Part shown: positions 38,055 to 47,252 of the stretch, piece by piece | How positions within the stretch are numbered: the stretch's first letter is position 1 | Layout of the letters: every line of letters begins with the position of its first letter | From: Mesorhizobium sp. GbtcB19 | GTDB taxonomy: Bacteria > Pseudomonadota > Alphaproteobacteria > Rhizobiales > Rhizobiaceae | Reading direction: 5' to 3' | Length of the DNA: 64,000 bases | Assembly: GCF_019091085.1 (NCBI RefSeq) | Contig: NZ_JAGXJY010000006.1 | Span: forward strand, 186,001-250,000 | The notes under the pieces: generated by a model | The model's database searches: none | What the model was told of the DNA's origin: nothing | Seen by the model: the letters and a program-made list of their open reading frames with translations, nothing else | Translations under genes and position numbers: made by a program

Positions 38055-39175
38055 GCAGGCGTCTTTCGTCTTAGCCGGATGGCCTGCTCGAAGATTTGCA
38101 GCATGCCCTTGGCGTGGTTCTCCCAGGTGAAGCGCTCCGCGTTGCGGCGCGCGCCGGATGCAAGCTTTTGGCGCAATTGCGCATCGAGGCAAAGATGACG
38201 AAAGCCACTTGCGATCGCTTCTATGTCGTTGGGGTCGACCAGAACCGCGCTGTCTCCGGCCACTTCCGGCATCGACGAAATGTTCGACGTCAGCACCGGT
38301 TTGCCGAAGGATTGCGCCTCCACGATCGGGAAGCCGAAGCCCTCGTAGAGCGATGGCATGGCCAGAAAGAGGCAGTTCGCATAGAGCGTCGCGAGCACGC
38401 CGTCGTCGACGAAGCCGGTGAAGATGATCTTCTCCTCGAGCCCGCCGCGGCGCACCTCGTCCGCCAGGCCGGTTTGTTTCCAGCCGCTGCCGCCGACGAT
38501 GACGAGATCGCAGCCCGAGCGGGCGCTCTCAGGCAGCAGCCCATAGGCCTTGATGAGGTTGCCGAGATTCTTTCTGGGCTCCAGCGTGCCGACGAAAAGC
38601 GCGTAGGGCCTGGCGATGCCGAGAGGCTCGAGACTGGAAAAGCCGCCCGGCGCGGGAAGAGGGGTCGTGCCGGGCGCGATTGTGCGGATCGGCGCCGTCA
38701 GCCACGAAAATTCGCCCTTCAACGCGCTCGCGGTGGCGCCGGAATCGGCCGCCACGACATCGGCCCTTCGCAACGAGGGCTTCATCAGCAGGCGCTCGCC
38801 GAGCAAGGTCCGCATTCGCATGGTTTCCGGCGCGTGCACCCAGACAAGATCGTGGATGGTCACCACCCGCGCGATCCTTCTGTCCAGAACGAGCGGCAGC
38901 CGGTGGGCTGGTCCCCAGAAAACCTCGATGCCATCGCGCGCGGCTGCCGCGGGCAGCATGGCTTGCCCCCACAACACCCGCCCTGGAAGCGATCGGTATC
39001 CGCCCGTCCGCAAGACAACTTCGCGCGGCAATTCGTAGCCGGCATTGATCGGGGCGGGAGCGTAGACGCAAAGCTCGGCGCCGAGCGCCGACAGCGCCTT
39101 GATCGACTTGTGAACGAACCGGCCTATGCCGTCCGTGGCCGATCTCAGGTTCCTGCCGTCGATGCCGATTCTCAA
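38051..39175 (-). CDS. Glycosyltransferase family 4 protein (mannosyl/rhamnosyl type)
   Basis: A 374-residue GT-B enzyme. The N-terminus RIGIDGRNLRSATDGIGRFV resembles GT4 enzymes of D-mannan and D-rhamnan synthesis. The C-terminal domain has FVGTLEPRKNLGNLIKAYGL and EGFGFPIVEAQSFGKPVLTS (E-x7-E), then GDSAVLVDPND. The preferred start is a TTG at 39175 with a GGAGC site seven bases before it; the frame to 39238 lacks a ribosome site. It is coupled to the next glycosyltransferase gene. Confidence 0.88.
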   Translation of the reverse strand: MRIGIDGRNLRSATDGIGRFVHKSIKALSALGAELCVYAPAPINAGYELPREVVLRTGGYRSLPGRVLWGQAMLPAAAARDGIEVFWGPAHRLPLVLDRRIARVVTIHDLVWVHAPETMRMRTLLGERLLMKPSLRRADVVAADSGATASALKGEFSWLTAPIRTIAPGTTPLPAPGGFSSLEPLGIARPYALFVGTLEPRKNLGNLIKAYGLLPESARSGCDLVIVGGSGWKQTGLADEVRRGGLEEKIIFTGFVDDGVLATLYANCLFLAMPSLYEGFGFPIVEAQSFGKPVLTSNISSMPEVAGDSAVLVDPNDIEAIASGFRHLCLDAQLRQKLASGARRNAERFTWENHAKGMLQIFEQAIRLRRKTPA

Positions 39176-39340
39176 TGAGCGCTCCGCGAGCAGGGCACGG
39201 GGATGTCGAAAGACAGGCCTGGCTCGAACAGCCGGCACTTCGCCGGCGCCTTAGAATATCTGAGTCGGCAAGCTTTGCTCACGCAATGGCCTGGTTCATC
39301 GAAATGAATCACGAAGCTGCCGAGCCCGTCCCTGAAACCG

Positions 39341-41818
39341 CTATTGCCGGAACAGTTCGGACAGGCCCTGTTTGAAATTGTCGTAAGCGAACTGCCGGGA
39401 CGCGACGTCCCTGGCGTCCTGCTGCCTGCGCGCCGCCGCGGGCCGGTCGCCGAGGATTGCCATGACGCGGTCGGCGAAGCCGTCAACGTCGCCGACGTCG
39501 ACCAGATCGAGGCAAGCCGATACATCGCCGAGCTCCAGGGTGATGAGCGGGATGTTCGTGGCGACCACCGGCACGCCGAGATGCAGCGCCTCGGTAATCT
39601 GCGTCGGGAAATTTCCCTCCATCTCCGATGTGAACAGCAGGCAGAGCGCATGTCTGTAAAGATAGCCGAGTTCCGCGTCCGTGAGCTCCGGCAGCGAGAT
39701 CAGATGGCTTTCCGCGCCGCCTGCCGATTTGCCGCTCAACGGCGTGGTCAAGAGTCCGAACAGCCGGTCCTTGCTTCCCGCCTTCTCCAGTCTCTCATTC
39801 ACGACCGCCACCGTTCTTGCGAAGTCGGCGAGCCGCTTCGAGGGCCGGTTCCGGGTCGGGTAAAACACGTAATGCCGCGGCAGTTTTCCCAACGGACCGG
39901 ATGTCGCGGGTGTTTCGGCCTTGAGTGAGCCGTCATTGAGGAACGGCAAGGGAATGTGGGCGATGTTTTGCGCCTGCACGGCCAGTTCCGTCTCGGGCAG
40001 ATACGAAGCCGTGAAGGCGGAGTTCGTCAGCACGCGCCGCGCCTTGCCCGCCAGGCTTTTGCCGATCGCGGCGGCTTGCTGCGTGGCGCCCATCTCCGCC
40101 GAACCCCTGTAGAAATGCGGCATGTAGTCGGGAAGATAGAGAACGACATCCTTGTCTTTCAAACGGGAAAGCTCCGGGAACATATAATAGTGCGGTATCA
40201 GGACGTGATCGATGCCGGCGTCCGCATTGATCAGATCGACATATTTCTCATATGGCACGACACCGATCGCGACCTTGACGCCGGCGAGCCGCTGTTGTGC
40301 CCTGCGCAAAACCTTGAAGGCTGCCACGGCCAGCGTCGATGCCAGCGCGCGCGGCATGCCCTTGAAATCTTTTGACCGGTAGAGCCCCTTCAGGTGATCG
40401 ACATTGGCCGAGAATGGCCGTGTCGATGCGATCTCGCGAAGACGTCCTATAGCCGTCATGGGCTTCCCGCCGCCGGGGCCGGCATCGTCGACCAGCATGA
40501 TCCTCAGGTCGGAGCTTGCGGCGGGGGCGAGGAAGCCTTGGATGCGGCCGGCGTCTTGCCTGCGGCTTGTGACGACGATCTTGAAACCGAGATCTGAGAG
40601 CGCGCGAATGATCTGGCGCACGACGCGCGCTATGCCTTCCGCGCAGTGGTATTTGCCGTCGCGATGCACGATCAGCGGGCCGAAGCCATGGAAGGCGACC
40701 AGCACGGTCTCGGCGGCCGGCGCCGTCGTCTTCACGGTGGGTGTGTAGATCAATCCCGGCGCGCGGTTGGCGCCGTCGTCGCCCAGCGCCCTCGTCATCG
40801 CCGCGTCGAACAGCGGCCAGACATATTCCGGCTGATAGAGCTTGCGCACCTCGGCCTGGCTTTCGATGATTTCGCGCGACAGCGAGCCACCGCCTTTCCT
40901 CAATCGCTCCGAGCGTTTCACCAGGTCTTCGATGCTGTCGGCCCTGCCAGGCGCATCGGCCGGGAAATAGCGCGAAAGCAGGGAACCGTCCTTGAACAAC
41001 ACCGGACCGCCAAGCGTCATGAACTCTATCGGTGGCAGATAGCAGACGGTCGGCTCTTCATAGTGGTACGCAAAGCCGCGCATGAGGGCCAAGTGCCTCA
41101 GGAATTCGGACCGCTCGACCGTGCCTACGACCTGGTCGTCGTCGACGGGTACATTTTGCGCGCCGAAGATTCTATAGCCCCTGGCCGGGAAGTAATGCTT
41201 TAAGTGCCTGTAATTGTTTGTATAATACGGTATGTCCATTGCCCGCGGGCAAAGCAACCCCAGTTCCGGCACCGCCGCCTCGATCGTCCACGTGTCCCGT
41301 CGGTCGACAACGTCCTGTGTGAGGCAATAGGGAACGACCATCATGCGCGACCGCAGCCATTCGTCCTCTATCTCGGCGACTTTTTCGGAGTGCGGCATGA
41401 ACCAGAAATCATTCCGCTCGGTGATCAGCGGCAGCCCGCCTATATTGGTGAGCTCATTCGACAGGCTGTAAGGCTGGCCATAGGTGCGGTAGATGACGCG
41501 CCCGCGATAGGCCTTTAGGAAATGCACCAGCCATAGGGGATTGATGGTTACGATCGCGGCTTCGAAATAGACATTGAGAACCTCGGCCGCGTCCGCCGGT
41601 ATTTCGTCATAGAAGAAATTGGTCCTGGTCAGGATCTCCAGGGCCTCTTTTGGCAGGCTGGAGTCTGACGGAACCCAACTGTAGACAGCGGATTGATCGT
41701 AAACGTCGCTCAGGTAGGGGGGGTTGAACACCTCGTAGCCCAGCGCCCGCAGGCGGGGGAGCTCAGTCTGCGATAGAACCTTGTGCATGCCCAGCCAGAA
41801 AATTCGCTTCTTAGTCAT
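39341..41818 (-). CDS. Double-length glycosyltransferase with a C-terminal GT4 domain
   Basis: An 825-residue protein. The first half (about 1-400) begins TKKRIFWLGMHKVLSQTELP and resembles a glycosyltransferase-like domain with a DUF-type core (YYTNNYRHLKHYFPARGYRI, TVCYLPPIEFMTLGGPVL). The second half (about 420-825) is a GT-B domain with VLVAFHGFGPLIV at its start, YVFYPTRNRPSKRLADFAR and EMEGNFPTQITEALHLGVPVV. It may make two linkages of the polysaccharide repeat. The ATG at 41818 is chosen; the longer frame to 41920 has no ribosome site. Confidence 0.8.
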   Translation of the reverse strand: MTKKRIFWLGMHKVLSQTELPRLRALGYEVFNPPYLSDVYDQSAVYSWVPSDSSLPKEALEILTRTNFFYDEIPADAAEVLNVYFEAAIVTINPLWLVHFLKAYRGRVIYRTYGQPYSLSNELTNIGGLPLITERNDFWFMPHSEKVAEIEDEWLRSRMMVVPYCLTQDVVDRRDTWTIEAAVPELGLLCPRAMDIPYYTNNYRHLKHYFPARGYRIFGAQNVPVDDDQVVGTVERSEFLRHLALMRGFAYHYEEPTVCYLPPIEFMTLGGPVLFKDGSLLSRYFPADAPGRADSIEDLVKRSERLRKGGGSLSREIIESQAEVRKLYQPEYVWPLFDAAMTRALGDDGANRAPGLIYTPTVKTTAPAAETVLVAFHGFGPLIVHRDGKYHCAEGIARVVRQIIRALSDLGFKIVVTSRRQDAGRIQGFLAPAASSDLRIMLVDDAGPGGGKPMTAIGRLREIASTRPFSANVDHLKGLYRSKDFKGMPRALASTLAVAAFKVLRRAQQRLAGVKVAIGVVPYEKYVDLINADAGIDHVLIPHYYMFPELSRLKDKDVVLYLPDYMPHFYRGSAEMGATQQAAAIGKSLAGKARRVLTNSAFTASYLPETELAVQAQNIAHIPLPFLNDGSLKAETPATSGPLGKLPRHYVFYPTRNRPSKRLADFARTVAVVNERLEKAGSKDRLFGLLTTPLSGKSAGGAESHLISLPELTDAELGYLYRHALCLLFTSEMEGNFPTQITEALHLGVPVVATNIPLITLELGDVSACLDLVDVGDVDGFADRVMAILGDRPAAARRQQDARDVASRQFAYDNFKQGLSELFRQ

Positions 41819-41951
41819 CCGTTTTTCCGACAGTTGAGGGTGGTCTGGTGTTGCGGGGTATCGTCGATCGCCGAAATCGAGTCCCTTGACGTCGAGGAAG
41901 ATGCCGATGCACCCCAACATGCAGCACGGAAATCCCGACGGCTGGCGTCAT

Positions 41952-42995
41952 CTAGCGTGCGAGCCATCTGGCGGCGCGCACCAAAATTCGTATCGGCTCG
42001 GTGATACGCCAAGAGGTTGAGGTGTAGATTGAGCCGAGCTGGCTTTCCAAAGCTTGTCTGGCACGCTCCTCCCCACCAAGGCGCGCCTCTAACTCACCAA
42101 GGCGCGCCTCCAAGGCGGCTCTCGTGTTCTCTGCCTGAGTTGCAAGCGAGGATCTCGCCATCTGCTCTTCGGCAAGACGCAGCTCCAATGCTGCTCGGAG
42201 ACGCTCTTGCTCTGCAAGACGTTCTTGGGCGGCGGCCTTGTTCTTGCTCTCGTCTGCCAGTTGTTCACGAAGAGCGCTAATTTCGACATTGATATTGCGC
42301 GAAAGCCAGGACGTCGTGCTGGCTGCGAACCAGTCGAAATAATTAGGTCCAACGTCAAATTGTGATTTGAGTTCAGAGTGCGAAATACTTAAATAGAATC
42401 TATTCAAACCATCAAAATAAACAAAATCATACCCGAGATCCAGAAGCTCCTGCTCCCAGGTCTCGTGGTTCTGCTCCTGTGAATTTGGTTTTGTGCTCTC
42501 GACGACAACGATCCACGGTCGAGCCCCCGAAGGCAGCCAGCTTTTTATCACCTGATGTTCCATGCCTTCGACATCGATTTTCATCCAGTGGATGTCTCGA
42601 TCGGCATGGAGGGACAGGATCGCTGAAAGCGGCTGGGCGAAAACCGATATCCGACTGACTTTGAACCCATTGTTCTGGTGCTGCTTGGCTATTTCTTCAT
42701 CGCCGGTGCTCATACCGGTGTCAGCAATCTCGAAGAACGCGATTTCGCCTGCCTCCAGGGCGATGGCCGATTGGATCACTTCCTCGTCGGACCGCGCGGA
42801 ACGAAGCTTTTCCGCGTAATTGGCGCTTGGTTCGACGTGAACGCCCCGCCACCCTCGTTCGTAAAAGGCAAGGCTTACGGAATCGACGACCGGATCCTGT
42901 GCGCCGATGTCGATGTAGAAACCATGCTCCACATGCTTCAGCGCCCGCCAAAGAATGACATCTTCAAAGTTCTGGGCGTAACACGTGATCGGCAT
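41952..42995 (-). CDS. FkbM-family methyltransferase with C-terminal coiled coil
   Basis: A 347-residue protein. Residues 1-215 form an FkbM methyltransferase: SYAQ-like start CYAQNFEDVILWRAL, AdoMet motif FYIDIGAQDPVVDSVS, GWRGVHVEPSANYA, and WMKIDVEGMEHQVIKSW. Residues about 235-325 form a coiled coil (AALREQLADESKNKAAAQ-type heptads), followed by SIYTSTSWRITEPIRI and a basic amphipathic end. FkbM enzymes O-methylate sugars or polyketides. The part around 42,330-42,470 is AT-rich unlike its neighbours, suggesting separate acquisition. Confidence 0.88.
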   Translation of the reverse strand: MPITCYAQNFEDVILWRALKHVEHGFYIDIGAQDPVVDSVSLAFYERGWRGVHVEPSANYAEKLRSARSDEEVIQSAIALEAGEIAFFEIADTGMSTGDEEIAKQHQNNGFKVSRISVFAQPLSAILSLHADRDIHWMKIDVEGMEHQVIKSWLPSGARPWIVVVESTKPNSQEQNHETWEQELLDLGYDFVYFDGLNRFYLSISHSELKSQFDVGPNYFDWFAASTTSWLSRNINVEISALREQLADESKNKAAAQERLAEQERLRAALELRLAEEQMARSSLATQAENTRAALEARLGELEARLGGEERARQALESQLGSIYTSTSWRITEPIRILVRAARWLAR

Positions 42996-43645
42996 CGTCA
43001 GGAATCTCTCCGCACTTACCTTCGTTCAAGCCACGGGCTCAATCGAAACCGGGCTGGACCTTGTTGGGTGGGCCAGTTGCGCTCAACCGTCCGCTCGGCA
43101 CGCCGCGGATCGTTTAGCAGCGGCTCACATGCCCGGCCGGCCGGGGGATATTTGGCCGCGTCGACGATTTCACGCAGCTGCGTGTCTGTTTTAAGTCCTC
43201 GTTGCCGATCGAAAACCAATGGTCAAAAACACCTGCCTCCTGCCCGCTCCCGACCCGGCACCCGATGGAATGGCGACAGGCACAGGTTATGAAGATCTTT
43301 GGGATGTGCGAAAAATAATCTTGGCGGTCCCATCCATATATGAGGTGACGGCGTCGATCGTTTCAACACCTCGAAAAGATTTCGCCACATAGCGCGGCGA
43401 TTTGCGACTTGGCAACTGTTTGCCGGCCGCGGGGCGTTAATTAAGAATGTGCTGATAAATCAATAAATTCTTATGCGCGGCTTCGCCTTCTGCACGTTGC
43501 CATAGGTGGGTTATTCGCCACCCGCTTCCGACGCCGGCGGCCGCGTCCGGTGGCAAAACGTGCTACCTGTTGTCAACGCGTGTTTCTCCCTTGCCATTTT
43601 GCATTCCCGATGCGTAGGAAGCTGGTGCTCCAGGATCGGGAAGGC
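42996..43645. promoter_or_regulatory. 650-base divergent intergenic region with an AT-rich inverted repeat
   Basis: It separates the minus-strand FkbM gene from the plus-strand glycosyltransferase pair. Short frames are present but none has a ribosome site or recognised domain. TAAGAAT (43442-43448) and ATTCTTA (43467-43473) form an inverted repeat in a local AT-rich stretch starting at the TTAATTAA near 43,438. That is a candidate regulator site or promoter zone for the two divergent units. Confidence 0.4.
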
Positions 43646-45985
43646 ATGGTCGACTGCGACATCGTATTTGACATGAGATGCCTGCAGGATCCGTCCTACA
43701 AGGATCGTGGCGTCGGCAAGCTTTCCGCGAATCTGGTCCGCAATGTAGGTAGCCTTCGCACGAAAATCGAAACATCGACCCTCGGGCTGATCGATCCGCG
43801 TTTGCCGCCTTTGGAGGACCGGTTCCTTCGCCTGGTCGACCGGATCCAGGGTAACGCTTATCTTGACGTCAAGAGGCGTTCGACGGTGTTTGTCGAACTA
43901 TCGCCGATGACTCACGACCCGTTGTTCCCGGGCCGCATCGTCAATGACCCCGACATCCTCAAGCTTGCGATCGTTTACGACTTCATCCCCCTGATGAAGC
44001 CGGAACGCTATCTGCCGACCGCCTCCGATCGGCTCGACTATCACACGCAGCTCATCTGGCTGTCTCGCCACGATCATTTTTTCCCTATTTCGCAATACAC
44101 GGCGGATGAGCTCCGACGCATCCTCAATGTGGAATCCCGGCACATTACGAATACCGGAGCCCCGATAGGCAACGCCTTCGAGCGCGTCGACGGTTTCGGG
44201 CAATGGGGAGGATCCTCCGAACGCTATGTTCTTGCGAGCGGCGGGGCCGAGCCGCGCAAAAACATCGAGTGCCCGATGCTTGCTCACGCGGGAAGCCGCG
44301 CGATGCAGGACGCCGGTGTTCAGCTCGTGGTCACCGGAAACTATCCGCTTGGATGGCAGGCAAGCTTGCGCGATCTCTATGTCGCCAATGGCGGCAAATC
44401 GGAGCTTTTGATTTTTCCGGGTTTTGTCGACGAAGATGAACTTGTAGCCATCTATCGCAGCGCCCGGTGCGCGGTCGTCGCGGCGCAGATGGAAGGGTTC
44501 TCGATGCCGGTCGTGGAGGCGATGGCGGCGGGCACGCCGGTGCTCGCGTCTTCCATACCCGCCCACAAGGAACTGGTTGGCCGCAACGATTTGATGTTTT
44601 CTCCCGAAGACGTCGAAGCCGTCAGGAGCAAGGTCGAGGCGCTTGTGCTGGACCCTGCGAGGCGGGCGGAAGTCGTCGGCGACCAGTCGACGCGTTGGCA
44701 GCGATTTCGAGCCGATAAGATTGCCGGCGATTTCTGGGCGAAGGTGAGCGATCTGGTAGCGCAGCGCCAACCAAAGCGAAGCGCCATCCTCAGGGGCGCG
44801 CGGCCACGGATTGCATTTCTCAGCCCCATGCCGCCCGATCAATCCGGCGTTGCCGATTATTCTGCCGCGACCATCAGCGAACTCGGGAAGTTGGCCGATG
44901 TCCATGTCTTTTCAAAGCACATATGCGCGGCGATGCCCGACGGCGCTGCATCGGTCCAGCAGATCACCGCCCTGCCGTGCCTGTCGTCGGGCTTTGATCG
45001 GGTGATTGGAGTTGTAGGGAACTCGCATTTTCACCTGGAGGTGTTCCAGCTCCTTGAAAGATATGGCGGAGCCTGCATCGAGCACGACAACCGCCTGCTT
45101 GGCTTCTATAGAATTCTCCTCGGCTCGCAGCGTGCCCGCTCGCTTGCGGAGCGCGAGCTCCGACGGCCTGTGACGGAGGAGGAAATCGCCTCATGGCTGC
45201 AGGACGAGTCGCGGCTCAAGGCCACGTTTCTCGGAGAGATCGCCGAATGGGCTTCGCCGATGTTCGTGCACTCGCGCGTGACAGCCCGGATCGTTCGGGA
45301 GCGCTTTGCAAAAGAGGCGATTTATTTGCCTTTTTCGATCTATCGACAGTGGGAGATCGATCCCACCGATCGCGAGCTTAAACTCGCCGCCAGAACGAGG
45401 CTCGGCATCGGTTCGAAGGAATTCGCAGTCGTATCCCTGGGGCTCGTTCATTCCAACAAAGCGGTCGAGGAGTGTATCTGGGCCGTCGACCTTCTGCGCA
45501 GCTGGCAGATACCAGCGAAGCTCTATCTCGTCGGTGGATTTGCCGATGACGAAGGCCGGTTCAGGAATTTGGTGTCCTACCTCGATCTGGCGGACCATGT
45601 ATCCTTCTCATCGGGGTTTGTCGGCGAGGCGCAGTATCGCGACTATTTGCTCGCCGCCGACGCGGCGGTGCAATTGCGGACGCACTTCTTCGGAGGGCTC
45701 TCCGGAGCGCTGCTTGACTGCATAGCCGTTGGCTTGCCGACCGTCGCGAACGAAGACCTGGCGGTGGCGATGGAGGCGCCGCCATATGTCTCTCCCGTGC
45801 CCGATCACCCAAGTCCCGTCCTTATCGCGGAGTCGCTTGCCGAGATTCTTGGGAGAGGCGCCGATCGGTCTCAATTCGATCAGCCACGGCGACACTATTG
45901 CGAAGCGCATAGTTTCGAAAATTACGCGCGCAAGCTGTGTGAGGGACTAGGTCTCGAAATCGACGCCGGTCGGCGAAGCCCATGA
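43646..45985 (+). CDS. Tandem-domain glycosyltransferase (two GT-B units)
   Basis: A 779-residue protein. The first GT4 unit (about 1-380) starts DCDIVFDMRCLQDPSYKDRG and contains ASGGAEPRKNIECPMLAHAG and AQMEGFSMPVVEAMAAGTPV, with the E-x7-E catalytic pair. The second (about 390-779) begins PRIAFLSPMPPDQSGVADYS and contains FAVVSLGLVHSNKAVEECIW and GGLSGALLDCIAVGLPTVAN, where the E-x7-E pair is not evident. The start at 43646 has a GGGAAGG site. It overlaps the next glycosyltransferase by four bases. Confidence 0.85.
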   Translation: MVDCDIVFDMRCLQDPSYKDRGVGKLSANLVRNVGSLRTKIETSTLGLIDPRLPPLEDRFLRLVDRIQGNAYLDVKRRSTVFVELSPMTHDPLFPGRIVNDPDILKLAIVYDFIPLMKPERYLPTASDRLDYHTQLIWLSRHDHFFPISQYTADELRRILNVESRHITNTGAPIGNAFERVDGFGQWGGSSERYVLASGGAEPRKNIECPMLAHAGSRAMQDAGVQLVVTGNYPLGWQASLRDLYVANGGKSELLIFPGFVDEDELVAIYRSARCAVVAAQMEGFSMPVVEAMAAGTPVLASSIPAHKELVGRNDLMFSPEDVEAVRSKVEALVLDPARRAEVVGDQSTRWQRFRADKIAGDFWAKVSDLVAQRQPKRSAILRGARPRIAFLSPMPPDQSGVADYSAATISELGKLADVHVFSKHICAAMPDGAASVQQITALPCLSSGFDRVIGVVGNSHFHLEVFQLLERYGGACIEHDNRLLGFYRILLGSQRARSLAERELRRPVTEEEIASWLQDESRLKATFLGEIAEWASPMFVHSRVTARIVRERFAKEAIYLPFSIYRQWEIDPTDRELKLAARTRLGIGSKEFAVVSLGLVHSNKAVEECIWAVDLLRSWQIPAKLYLVGGFADDEGRFRNLVSYLDLADHVSFSSGFVGEAQYRDYLLAADAAVQLRTHFFGGLSGALLDCIAVGLPTVANEDLAVAMEAPPYVSPVPDHPSPVLIAESLAEILGRGADRSQFDQPRRHYCEAHSFENYARKLCEGLGLEIDAGRRSP

Positions 45986-47127
45986 GCGAGGCACGATTGC
46001 CACCAGCCCCGATCTTTATCGATTTGACCGAACTGACGACCCACCCGTTGCGCACCGGGATCCAGCGGGTGGAGCGCGAGATTTTACGCCGCTGGCGAGG
46101 CCCAAGGCCGCTCGTGCCGTGCCGCTTCGATGCCGAGAAGCTGCGGTTCTGTGCACTGCCAGACGCGGTGGTGGAAATACTGACGCAAGACGGCAATCAC
46201 ACCGTGGACGATGACAAGGAGCGGCTCCGTACGCATCTTGAAAAGGGGACGCCGATCTCGCAGGGCGATATCGATGCGGGCCTGCACAATCCCGAAGTCT
46301 TTTACGAGCAGCGGCGGGCCGAGGCATACAGGGCTCTGTGCCGCGACGGCACCGCTTCGGTCAGTTGGCTCGTCTATGATTTCCTGCCCTTTCTTCATCC
46401 GCAGGGCTGGGAGCCGCGGACGACGGAGCGGCTGATGCATTACGTGCGCACGCTTCGTGAAATACCGCGCGCTGCCTTCATCAGCGAACAGACCCGCAAT
46501 GACTACCTGCACCGTGTCATCCGCGATGCCGGGCGCGCAGGCCCGGTGATCCCGCTTGGAGGCGACGGCGTTGCTCTGTCCCGCCAGGAATTCGATCCGC
46601 GCCGGCGGATGTTCACCTATGTGGGGACGATCGAGCCCAGGAAGAACGTCGCCGACATCCTCGAAGCCTTCGAGATGCTTTGGCGGCAGGACGTCGACGT
46701 CGAATTGACCGTCATCGGCCGGATGGAAATCCGATCGACACGCGAGCCACCGATCCTGGATCGCCTCAAGGCCGAGCCTCGGTTCAGCTATCTTGGCCAC
46801 GCGAGCGACGACGCGATCAGGCAAGCCCTGCAAAGAACCAGGGCAACCCTGTTTGTCAGTTCATTGGAAGGCTTTGGCATTCCGCCTTACGAAAGTCTGG
46901 CGAGCGGCATTCCGGTTGTCGCGTCCGCGAACCTGCCGAGCCTCGACCTGTTGCCGGCGGGCGGACGCGTCATCTTGGGCGAGATAAGCCCCACGGCGAT
47001 CGCGGGCGCCGTGCTCCAGCTGCTGGATGATTCATTCGCCGAAAGGCTCTGGGGTGAGGTGACCAGCCTGCGGATACCGACCTGGGACGGGTTCGTGCAA
47101 GGGCTCGCGCGGTGGCTGCACGATTAG
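45982..47127 (+). CDS. Glycosyltransferase family 4 protein
   Basis: A 381-residue GT-B enzyme starting APIFIDLTELTTHPLRTGIQR, a start seen in bacterial mannosyl/rhamnosyl transferases. The donor-binding half has FTYVGTIEPRKNVADILEAF and SSLEGFGIPPYESLASGIPVV, with the E-x7-E pair. Its ATG overlaps the previous gene stop (ATGA), so the two are translated together. The stop codon TAG lies within the first copy of a palindromic repeat. Confidence 0.88.
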   Translation: MSEARLPPAPIFIDLTELTTHPLRTGIQRVEREILRRWRGPRPLVPCRFDAEKLRFCALPDAVVEILTQDGNHTVDDDKERLRTHLEKGTPISQGDIDAGLHNPEVFYEQRRAEAYRALCRDGTASVSWLVYDFLPFLHPQGWEPRTTERLMHYVRTLREIPRAAFISEQTRNDYLHRVIRDAGRAGPVIPLGGDGVALSRQEFDPRRRMFTYVGTIEPRKNVADILEAFEMLWRQDVDVELTVIGRMEIRSTREPPILDRLKAEPRFSYLGHASDDAIRQALQRTRATLFVSSLEGFGIPPYESLASGIPVVASANLPSLDLLPAGGRVILGEISPTAIAGAVLQLLDDSFAERLWGEVTSLRIPTWDGFVQGLARWLHD

Positions 47128-47250
47128 AGCAATTCCAGGAAAAGTGAGTAACGGTTTTCCGTCCGGAATTGCGTAGAAACAAATACTGAGAGCAATTCCA
47201 GGAAAAGTGAGTAACGGTTTTCCGTCCGGAATTGCGTCAAAACGCAGTAA
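47125..47250. repeat. Rhizobial dispersed palindromic repeat, copies B1 and B2 in tandem
   Basis: Two near-identical head-to-tail copies of the AGAGCAATTCCAGGAAAAG module (about 47125-47188 and 47188-47250) each contain CAATTCC and GGAATTG arms that can pair. They lie between convergent gene ends. Both lack the right half seen in copy A. Confidence 0.85.
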
Positions 47251-47252
47251 GA

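Noticed and set aside
47190..47250. Tandem repeats at 47.1 kb as a CRISPR-like array
   Set aside because: There are only two copies, directly abutting without spacers, and they belong to a dispersed palindromic repeat family.
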